From: JAMBLL01 sp964460075
GTDB taxonomy: Bacteria; Actinomycetota; Acidimicrobiia; Spongiisociales; UBA5794
Reading direction: 5' to 3'
Assembly: GCA_964460075.1 (NCBI GenBank)
Contig: CAYWPC010000053.1
Location: 1-5,086 of the forward strand
Length of the DNA: 5,086 bases
The notes under the pieces were generated by a model. The model saw only the letters and a list, made by a program, of their open reading frames with translations. It did no database searches and was not told the origin of the DNA. Shown piece after piece: positions 1 to 5,086 of the stretch; the stretch's first letter is position 1; the number at the start of each line of letters is the position of its first letter. Both the position numbers and the translations under genes were made by a program.

Positions 1-338
1 ACACCGACGGCTCCCAGATGTGGCTCTGGATCGAGCCGACGGAGAATCGCTCCGAATATCGGATCATCTTTTACGACGAGGGGGCGTCCGGATGCGATGA
101 GCGCATGACGGTCCCCGCGCTGATGGACGATGTGGGAAGACCTGTAGGTGGGGGGGAAATCAAAGTGGTCGGCGCGACCATCTCGTGTGTCCAACCAGAT
201 GGGTCGTTGACCGAGATCATCTCTGGCGTTGAGACCGCCTATCGATACGATCCGGTCAAAGAAGCAATCGTGGACTCCTTCGACAAGCTCGTGTGGAGTC
301 GGACCGATGCGACCACGTTCGAGATATTCGGTAGGTGA
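1..338 (+). CDS. C-terminal part of a probable exported beta-rich protein (5' end outside window)
   Basis: The reading frame is open from the left edge (first full codon at base 3) to TGA at 336-338, giving 111 residues with no plausible start of its own. The ATG at 18 lies inside the continuous frame and has no ribosome site, so the gene is cut by the window. The visible part alternates short hydrophobic and polar stretches, suggesting beta strands. It has two cysteines (SGCDE and ISCVQ), which could form a disulfide in an exported domain. There is no membrane helix or catalytic motif. The pattern DGSxMxLxI ... YRIxxxD ... C ... C ... YRYDP ... VWSR resembles, from memory, small beta modules at the ends of secreted actinobacterial proteins. 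That is a weak inference. The gene ends one base before the next start, so the two are probably co-transcribed and translationally coupled. Function not recognised. Confidence 0.8.
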   Translation, partial: TDGSQMWLWIEPTENRSEYRIIFYDEGASGCDERMTVPALMDDVGRPVGGGEIKVVGATISCVQPDGSLTEIISGVETAYRYDPVKEAIVDSFDKLVWSRTDATTFEIFGR

Positions 339-339
339 C

Positions 340-3300
340 ATGGCTACCGAGGATCTCCCGCTCATCTGTACTCGATGCGATGCTTCCAACCGTCAAGGCA
401 TTCGGTTCTGCGAGAGCTGCGGGTCGCGACTCACCGTCGCCTGCGGTATCTGCAACCACACCAACCCCATCGACTACACCTACTGCGAAGAATGCGGCCA
501 CCACCTCACCCAAGACGAGACCACCCCAGCAGCCCAAACCCCGGCAGCCCAGACCCCTGCCGACGTCGAACCCCAACCACTCCCCATCGCCACAACCACA
601 GCCGCAACCACCACAGACGAACCAGCACAACTACAAACCTGTGACGACTGCGGACACAGCAACCCCATCGACTACACCTACTGCGAAGAATGCGGCCACC
701 ACCTCACCCAAGACGAGACCACCCCAGCAGCCCAAACCCCGGCAGCCCAGACCCCTGCCGACGTCGAACCCCAACCACTCCCGGTCGCCGCAGCCACCAC
801 CAGCAGCACTGATGCTGCCATGCCTCGAACGCGCACAGAGGATCACAGGCGTCGCAGGTGGCTGCCCGCCGCTGTCGCGGCTGCGGTGGTTGCCACGGTC
901 GCCGTGGCCGCAGCCATCGGTGTCGGTGTGTGGAGGTCCGATACCGGTCCTGCCGGTAACACCGTCCAGCCTGGTACGGCCTTGGCTGGACCTGCATTCG
1001 CTGTTGCCGAGCTCGACAGCCTCATCGACAGCGAGGATTTCTCTTCAGACCCGAATCTCGGTGTAGCCGTTTCGGATTCGGCTGGCACGCGGTACGAGTT
1101 CGACGCCGGTCTCTGGGCGGCCACCACTACCGACGAGAACGGTACGACGCTGTCGCGTCCAGGAGAGGTGGTTGCTCGCTCTCGTGTCACAGGGTCGTCG
1201 ATCGAGGTATACATCGAGGATGCCAACCACCGGGACTGGGCGGAAGGCGTCTTCGCCGGGACGGCAGGTCTCATCGACACGGGATCGGGTTGGCTCATCG
1301 AGGGCCCAGAGGCCTTCCTGTCGGTGCTTTCGAGCGAGCCGACCGGAGGTTTCTGGTCGACCGACGCCGAAGGGCTGCCCACACTGGTACGAAACCAGGA
1401 GACTCGCTTCCTTTTCGGCGTACCTGGAGATTCCTGGTCTTGGGCCTATGACAGTGTTGAAGACGCTGCGCTCCTGATCGTCGAGGACGGCGGAGAAACC
1501 GTCGTGGCAGGCATCGCACGTGACGACGCAGGCGCTGTCCAATACTTCCCTGTCTTCAGCATCGAATCCTCCACACAAGCCACCGTCGATGCTGCTCTCG
1601 CCGACCTCGGGCAGGACGTGACCGTCATCTCAGCCGGCCCACGGGGTGATCGGGTCGTTGCAGCACCCATGTTCCCAAGCGCCGACGGCATCGTCGCGGC
1701 GGGACTCTCCCCTCCCCTCAGCTTCGGAATCGGTGGACTGCTCAAAGACAAGTGGAACGATGTGAAGAACGCCGGCGAATCCCTCATAAACAAGGGCTGG
1801 CAGCAGGTACGCAAGGGCAGTAGCAGGACGTGGAACGAAGTCCTCGTGCCGGGGTACCGGTCTGTGAGGAGTTGGGACTACCTCGGGACTCTCGGGAAGT
1901 GGGAGACCTACATCTTCGAGAAGAACTGCAAAACCAAGGGTCCAGGTCCCCCAGGGAACACGGATCGTCTGCCAATCTTCGTCGGATCGTTCGTACCGCC
2001 TCCTGCACGCACCGTGGAGCCGCCACCGGGTGCACCAAGCATCGCTCAACAGCAGCAACTGTACGACCTCGCCCGAATCTGGATGCCTGGGGTGAAGCTC
2101 TCGCGCAACGAGCAGTGCGGCGAGGTCTTGCGACTCGTCGCCAAGGTGTTCCCGTACGACGGGGATGGGCTCCTAACCAACGACCTCGCCCAGGCAGCCA
2201 GAGTCGAGATCACCTACACCGTGTTCTTCAAGGAGGACGGCGGTCGGTTCCGGGTAGCACCTCACCCTGGTGACAACGAAGGCTTCTCGATAGGCCTCGT
2301 GAGAACCAGCCGAACCGACGGACGGTGCGGTCTTGCGCCCCCGCTCAACTTCCAACTCTATGCAGCGCAGTCAGCAGCACACAAAGACGTCAATATGCCC
2401 CTCACCGACTGGAAGGTATTGGAGCGAGAAAACGATGACATTTCAGCGTCGGCGTGGGCGGGTGAATGCCCCCCGCCGGGGACGGCGAACGATTATTTCG
2501 TGTGGGTATCGGAGAACAAGCACGGCATCTACTTCGACAAGACCAAGTGCGACATCGCAACGAAGCGGTCCGAGGAGTGCGAGGACGGCAGGGCGCCGTA
2601 CGACTTATCGTCGAACGTTGAGCTCTTCGTGAGCTCGAATCCCTACGAGCCATGTATGAAGGTCGAGTTTCAACCGGCCGACTGGTGTTCCGGATTCGAA
2701 CTGTGGCCACTCTGCCGAAACGGTGACAGAAGCACCGATCCGGACAGCTTCAACCTCTCTGGGAAGTTGCAGACATACGCATGCGCCGCTCGGGGAGCTC
2801 CGCGCCACACCGGTCCTCTCGAGATCAACAACCGGATCTCGTGGACACCGGCCAAGTACGTCGACTACTGGGTTGGGTACGGCTTCTATCCACACACAAC
2901 GGGTGGCACGAGAAATGTGCCAGGGCCGCCGACCACCGAGCCGCCGACGACGAGCACGATGAGTGGGCTTGTCAAGGTTCCCGACCTCTCCAGGATGACT
3001 GCTTCCCAGGCGGAGGCTGCACTCGCAGCGGTGAACCTGACTCTCCAGGTCGCCGGCTATCAAGACGTTAGTGACGCCAACCTCGTCGAACGTGTCGTCC
3101 GCCAGGACATCCCAGAAGGCGGACGCGTCGAGCGAGGCCGACAAATCGCCGTGTGGCTCGGCCAGACGGTGCTCGTCGAGGTTCCCGACCTCTCCAGGAT
3201 GACTGCTTCCCAGGCGGAGGCTGCACTCGCAGCGGTGAACCTGACTCTCCAGGTCGCCGGCTATCAAGACGTTAGTGACGCCAACCTCGTCGAACGTGTC

Positions 3301-4122
3301 GTCCGCCAGGACATCCCAGAAGGCGGACGCGTCGAGCGAGGCCGACAAATCGCCGTGTGGCTCGGCCAGACGGTGCTCGTCGAGGTTCCCGATATCGGAG
3401 GTGTCGATCTCCAGACTGCCCGAGAGTGGGTACGCGACGTCGGCCTCGTCCTCGAGGTGGTAGGCACGCTGCCGGTAGACCCTGAAGATGTGGGACAAGT
3501 CATGGACCAGGATCCGATCGGTGGGTCCGTACCGGCTGGAGCGGTGATCCGCGTGTGGGTTGGGGTAGCTGAGGCATCTCCACCGCCGCCGACTGGTGGC
3601 GTGCTACGCCATGACGGCATCGGTGGCGTTGACGCGTTCTGCAGCTCTTCCACATGCCCCGGCGGTGTGTTGCCGTTCGGTGTTTCGGCGAGCGTGCCAC
3701 TCGACGTCCTTGGCAGCGCGTTCGGACCTCCAGACGAGTACACCAATTGGACCGACGCGTGGGGCCGGTTCGGAGCCTGCCCTGGGACACAGATTCTTGG
3801 CATCAGGTGGGGTGCCCTCTGGGTGCTCATGACCGATGGTGCGACCGAATACTCCTCCTCACCGCACTTCTTCAACTGGATTTACAGCGACGGCTACTAC
3901 GAAACTGCGCGACTCCGTAACGAGTATGACGTTGGGCTCGGAGATCTCCTTGGGGATGTGCCATCCGGATGGTTCCGTCTAGACCAGGATCCGGTTTTCG
4001 GTGGATGGTTCATGAACTTCGGTCCAGATCGCAGCGACCCACGGCTGGTCGCATGGACCACCGGCCCCAATGACTCCGATGCCGCGACCTACATGACTGG
4101 TGGGGTCGTCTGTGGCGAATGA
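340..4122 (+). CDS. Single-pass membrane protein: three cytoplasmic zinc ribbons, TM helix, large ectodomain with three PASTA domains
   Basis: 1260 residues. The frame extends up to an ATG at 229, but I choose ATG 340. It starts one base after the upstream stop, and the first zinc ribbon follows directly; the 37 extra residues would overlap the upstream gene. The ribosome site is poor (GGTAGG, 330-335). Zinc ribbons have CxxC-x10-CxxC spacing: C10/13/24/27, C35/38/49/52 and C101/104/115/118, joined by Pro/Ala/Thr linkers. RRRR at 170-173 precedes a TM helix at about 175-197, so by the positive-inside rule the ribbons are cytoplasmic and the rest is outside. The ectodomain has an unrecognised region (200-455), an amphipathic Lys/Trp-rich stretch (460-500), a possible Vps62-like domain (575-740), ten cysteines between 530 and 815, a PPTTEPPTT linker, PASTA domains at 880-946, 948-1014 and 1016-1075, and a C-terminal domain with C1101, C1106, C1147 and C1258. 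PASTA domains bind peptidoglycan in PknB-type kinases and penicillin-binding proteins. Here there is no kinase or transpeptidase, so an envelope sensor or scaffold role is only inferred. Confidence 0.93.
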   Translation: MATEDLPLICTRCDASNRQGIRFCESCGSRLTVACGICNHTNPIDYTYCEECGHHLTQDETTPAAQTPAAQTPADVEPQPLPIATTTAATTTDEPAQLQTCDDCGHSNPIDYTYCEECGHHLTQDETTPAAQTPAAQTPADVEPQPLPVAAATTSSTDAAMPRTRTEDHRRRRWLPAAVAAAVVATVAVAAAIGVGVWRSDTGPAGNTVQPGTALAGPAFAVAELDSLIDSEDFSSDPNLGVAVSDSAGTRYEFDAGLWAATTTDENGTTLSRPGEVVARSRVTGSSIEVYIEDANHRDWAEGVFAGTAGLIDTGSGWLIEGPEAFLSVLSSEPTGGFWSTDAEGLPTLVRNQETRFLFGVPGDSWSWAYDSVEDAALLIVEDGGETVVAGIARDDAGAVQYFPVFSIESSTQATVDAALADLGQDVTVISAGPRGDRVVAAPMFPSADGIVAAGLSPPLSFGIGGLLKDKWNDVKNAGESLINKGWQQVRKGSSRTWNEVLVPGYRSVRSWDYLGTLGKWETYIFEKNCKTKGPGPPGNTDRLPIFVGSFVPPPARTVEPPPGAPSIAQQQQLYDLARIWMPGVKLSRNEQCGEVLRLVAKVFPYDGDGLLTNDLAQAARVEITYTVFFKEDGGRFRVAPHPGDNEGFSIGLVRTSRTDGRCGLAPPLNFQLYAAQSAAHKDVNMPLTDWKVLERENDDISASAWAGECPPPGTANDYFVWVSENKHGIYFDKTKCDIATKRSEECEDGRAPYDLSSNVELFVSSNPYEPCMKVEFQPADWCSGFELWPLCRNGDRSTDPDSFNLSGKLQTYACAARGAPRHTGPLEINNRISWTPAKYVDYWVGYGFYPHTTGGTRNVPGPPTTEPPTTSTMSGLVKVPDLSRMTASQAEAALAAVNLTLQVAGYQDVSDANLVERVVRQDIPEGGRVERGRQIAVWLGQTVLVEVPDLSRMTASQAEAALAAVNLTLQVAGYQDVSDANLVERVVRQDIPEGGRVERGRQIAVWLGQTVLVEVPDIGGVDLQTAREWVRDVGLVLEVVGTLPVDPEDVGQVMDQDPIGGSVPAGAVIRVWVGVAEASPPPPTGGVLRHDGIGGVDAFCSSSTCPGGVLPFGVSASVPLDVLGSAFGPPDEYTNWTDAWGRFGACPGTQILGIRWGALWVLMTDGATEYSSSPHFFNWIYSDGYYETARLRNEYDVGLGDLLGDVPSGWFRLDQDPVFGGWFMNFGPDRSDPRLVAWTTGPNDSDAATYMTGGVVCGE
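462..584 (+). repeat. 123-bp perfect direct repeat, copy 1 (zinc ribbon 2 and linker)
   Basis: Identical base for base to 660-782, with an offset of 198 bases (66 codons, in frame). It covers the second half of zinc ribbon 2 and the AAQTP-rich linker. Sequence on both sides diverges sharply. Confidence 0.95.
529..558 (+). repeat. Two 15-bp tandem units encoding AAQTP
   Basis: 529-543 and 544-558 differ at two of 15 positions and encode the repeated pentapeptide AAQTP. The same pair recurs at 727-756 inside the second 123-bp copy. It is a short low-complexity linker repeat. Confidence 0.8.
660..782 (+). repeat. 123-bp perfect direct repeat, copy 2 (zinc ribbon 3 and linker)
   Basis: The second copy of the block at 462-584, encoding the second half of zinc ribbon 3 and the linker leading to the membrane helix. 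The first CxxC of each ribbon lies outside the identical block and differs (CGIC versus CDDC). Confidence 0.95.
862..930 (+). other. Transmembrane helix of the PASTA protein
   Basis: About 23 residues rich in Ala and Val (residues 175-197) follow HRRRRW and end in GVWRS. The strong positive charge on the N-terminal side predicts a cytoplasmic N-terminus and an external C-terminus. It lies too far from the start to be a cleaved signal peptide. Confidence 0.85.
2062..2560 (+). other. Possible Vps62-like (DUF946-like) domain
   Basis: Residues 575-740 carry elements in the order expected from memory for Vps62/DUF946-type proteins. These are a W/P-containing start (LARIWMPGVKLS), a YTVFFKEDGG strand pair, HPGDNEGFSI at 642-651 in the place of the family's H-x-GDWEH-like motif, an AQSAAH segment ending at H681 (compare SQH), and VWVSENKHGIYF with H728 (compare VYVA-x-GSHASYF). 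The aromatic residue of GDWE is replaced by Asn, so the match is divergent. The biochemical role of the family is not established. I infer this assignment from motif order only. Confidence 0.4.
2975..3178 (+). repeat. 204-bp tandem repeat, unit 1 (PASTA 1)
   Basis: It is followed directly by an identical unit at 3179-3382. The unit is 68 codons, exactly one PASTA domain plus its linker. The self-match continues 10 bases beyond unit 2 (3383-3392), giving 214 matching bases in all at an offset of 204. Confidence 0.96.
2977..3564 (+). other. Three PASTA domains
   Basis: Three units each begin VPD and contain an Ala-rich helix, an L-x-L-x-V strand, a QD-P-x-G-G turn and a closing V-W-L/V-G strand, as in the PASTA family. 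Units 1 and 2 (residues 880-946 and 948-1014) are identical in protein and DNA except at the linker residue before the first VPD (Lys versus Glu). Unit 3 (1016-1075) is divergent (VPDIGGVDLQTAREWV). In PknB-type kinases and PBP2x such domains face the cell wall, consistent with the predicted topology here. Confidence 0.9.
3179..3382 (+). repeat. 204-bp tandem repeat, unit 2 (PASTA 2)
   Basis: Identical to unit 1 at every base I compared, including synonymous positions. It is followed by AGGTTCCCGA (3383-3392), which matches the start of the unit, after which the divergent third PASTA domain begins. Confidence 0.96.
3598..4119 (+). other. C-terminal four-cysteine extracytoplasmic domain
   Basis: Residues 1087-1260 hold a beta-rich, aromatic-rich domain with C1101, C1106, C1147 and C1258, likely two disulfides if exported. 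Recognisable pieces are LPFG ... VLGSAFGPPDE, then ACPG, then GIRWGALWVLMTDG, FNWIYSD and LGDLLGDVP. From memory this order (FG, GPP, C, RWG, L-x-V-L-x-TDG, then a second half) resembles domains in secreted actinobacterial proteins of unknown function. No catalytic residues were recognised. Confidence 0.5.
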
Positions 4123-4127
4123 AAGGA
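4123..4127 (+). promoter_or_regulatory. Ribosome binding site for the zinc-ribbon/4-TM gene
   Basis: AAGGA sits 8 bases before the GTG at 4136 and just after the TGA (4120-4122) of the preceding gene. It decides the start: the upstream in-frame GTG codons at 4100 and 4112 have no comparable purine-rich sequence at proper distance. Confidence 0.75.
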
Positions 4128-4135
4128 CATCGAGC

Positions 4136-4897
4136 GTGAACTGCGGCAACTGCAACGAGGAGATCCCAGATACCGCGAAGGTATGCGGCTTCTGTGGCCA
4201 CAAGGTGCAGGATCAGCACCGATTCGCCTCGGCTGCCCAAACCCCTGAGGCTCCGGCTGCCGAGGCCGAGCAGCCACCGATCCCACTGGCCATTGGCGAC
4301 GATCCAGAGCAACCACCGAGTGCCACACCAGGTGTACACCGACCGATGGGATCCGTTCCGTCACGACGCCGCGACACCACAGCCGAGTCAGCGGCCGTCG
4401 CTGGTCCCCTGACCGTGCGAATCTGGAGCAGACGCGCAGCACTCGGCTCCCTGCTCATCTTGTTTTCCCTCGCCCTGCCGTGGATCGGATTCGACCAGAA
4501 CCGCAATGCACCATCGAGTATCGTGAGGCGGTTCTTGCACACTCCACCGGCGTCACCATTCGGCCCGGGTGCAAGCCTCCGTGTCTATGTGCCTCGTGGC
4601 TCGGCCTGGAACACCGTCACGTCCGTCACAAGCCAGATCGACCTCGGCTATGTCCTCCTGATACTCGGCGTCCTCGGGATCGTCGCGGCACTCTCCACGA
4701 AGCGAGCGAGGCTTGCAAAGACGGTCGGACTCGTGTCCATCGTCCTTGCAAGCGCGTACCTGTGGCGATGGGCCGATATTCTGCGACTCCGCGATGTGTC
4801 GGTCGTGCACGCACCTGCAGCCGGATCCGTGCTCGCCATCATCGGCGGTATCTTGTTGCTCACCCCCCGCTACTCAAAGGCCGAAGGGGAGATCTGA
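4136..4897 (+). CDS. Zinc-ribbon protein with four predicted transmembrane helices
   Basis: 253 residues from GTG 4136, chosen because AAGGA (4123-4127) lies 8 bases upstream and the zinc ribbon starts at residue 3. In-frame GTGs at 4100 and 4112 would overlap the previous gene and lack such a site. The N-terminus has C3-x2-C6-x10-C17-x2-C20, the same spacing as the ribbons in the upstream gene. Residues 24-95 form a Pro/Ala/Glu-rich linker with AAQTP and QPPIPLA, similar to linkers in the upstream protein. Hydrophobic helices lie at about 101-119 (ending LALPWIGF), 170-187, 194-210 and 228-243. Basic residues before TM1 (RIWSRR) and after TM2 (TKRAR) place both termini in the cytoplasm, with an external loop of about 50 residues after TM1. 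I do not recognise the membrane domain as a transporter or enzyme. The gene begins 13 bases after the upstream stop, so it is very likely co-transcribed, and the two proteins may act together at the membrane (inference). Confidence 0.9.
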   Translation: MNCGNCNEEIPDTAKVCGFCGHKVQDQHRFASAAQTPEAPAAEAEQPPIPLAIGDDPEQPPSATPGVHRPMGSVPSRRRDTTAESAAVAGPLTVRIWSRRAALGSLLILFSLALPWIGFDQNRNAPSSIVRRFLHTPPASPFGPGASLRVYVPRGSAWNTVTSVTSQIDLGYVLLILGVLGIVAALSTKRARLAKTVGLVSIVLASAYLWRWADILRLRDVSVVHAPAAGSVLAIIGGILLLTPRYSKAEGEI

Positions 4898-5086
4898 GAC
4901 GCATCGCCGCATGCAAACACTCCGTCCGGTGAGTGAACTCGCCTCTGTTGCCGCGACATAAACCGCCGTCGTGGGCCATGTGCTCGCACCCAGGACCGGG
5001 CTATCTGCCACCGAGTCCGTGAAATCGCTCTGACCACGCGTGCAAGCCGCTACGGGGTAAGAGCGCTACGAATCCCTTCGAGTGAC

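Larger units (their letters stand above)
367..696 (+). other. Array of three zinc ribbons (cytoplasmic domain of the PASTA protein)
   Basis: Three CxxC-x10-CxxC units are encoded at 367-420, 442-495 and 640-693, each ending in C-x2-C-G. Units 2 and 3 share NPIDYTYCEECGHHL exactly. The first two are nearly adjacent; the third is set off by a Pro/Ala/Thr linker of about 48 residues. The family is typical of small zinc-ribbon domains that mediate protein or nucleic acid contacts. Which partner is bound cannot be read from the sequence. Confidence 0.85.

Noticed and set aside
150..156. Run of seven G inside the partial first gene, as a phase-variation tract
   Set aside because: Seven bases is short for phase variation in a high-GC genome, and the frame is intact across it.
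229..339. The large gene starting at ATG 229, adding 37 residues
   Set aside because: It would overlap the upstream gene by about 110 bases, the extra residues look like out-of-frame coding sequence, and the ATG at 340 directly precedes the zinc ribbons.
335..1066. 243-codon + strand frame rich in Pro/Thr/Gln
   Set aside because: It is a shadow of the zinc-ribbon and linker region in another frame. The intact cysteine motifs and membrane helix are in the frame starting at 340.
2605..3498. 297-codon open frame on the minus strand
   Set aside because: It is antisense to the PASTA repeats. Its length and internal repetition come from the 204-bp duplication and high GC, and the protein has no recognisable features.
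4918..4935. Possible terminator hairpin (CACTC / GAGTG) after the last gene
   Set aside because: It has only five base pairs with an eight-base loop and no T run after it, so it is too weak to call.
4971..5033. Short open frames of 14-20 codons downstream of the last gene
   Set aside because: They have no ribosome site, are too short to judge, and show no recognisable product.
5051..5086. Minus-strand codons ending in a stop (SLEGIRSALTP) at the right edge
   Set aside because: They could be the end of a convergent gene beyond the window, but eleven codons are not enough to support it.

Overview
The window reads as a high-GC, actinobacterial-type genome (G+C around 60% by eye, not computed). 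GTG starts, purine-rich ribosome sites, Pro/Thr-rich extracytoplasmic linkers and PASTA domains all fit Actinomycetota. The style of the secreted domains makes me lean to Acidimicrobiia or a relative, but that is an impression rather than a demonstration. All genes are on the + strand and packed as one likely operon.

Layout: (1) bases 1-338 hold the C-terminal 111 codons of a gene entering from the left, probably an exported beta-rich protein with two cysteines. (2) Bases 340-4122 encode a 1260-residue single-pass membrane protein. It starts one base after the previous stop and is the centre of interest. Its cytoplasmic N-terminus has three four-cysteine zinc ribbons, followed by an Arg-rich stop and one transmembrane helix. 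The roughly 1060-residue ectodomain contains an unrecognised alpha/beta region, an amphipathic Lys/Trp-rich segment, a cysteine-rich region with a possible Vps62-like (DUF946-like) domain, a Pro/Thr linker, three PASTA domains and a C-terminal four-cysteine domain. (3) Bases 4136-4897 encode a 253-residue protein with an N-terminal zinc ribbon of the same type, a Pro/Ala-rich linker and four predicted transmembrane helices. (4) Bases 4898-5086 show no convincing gene, RNA or terminator.

The large gene carries two exact internal DNA duplications: a 123-bp block covering the second half of zinc ribbons 2 and 3, and a 204-bp tandem unit encoding PASTA 1 and 2 (214 bp of perfect self-match). Both are in frame and identical even at synonymous positions. 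Module number on both sides of the membrane therefore seems to have changed recently, or the copies are being homogenised.

Working hypothesis (inference): the two zinc-ribbon membrane proteins form a cell-envelope system. The PASTA array would sense or bind peptidoglycan outside, as in PknB-type kinases, while zinc ribbons replace the kinase inside and may recruit a partner or each other. No enzyme active site was recognised in any of the three proteins, so the function is unknown.
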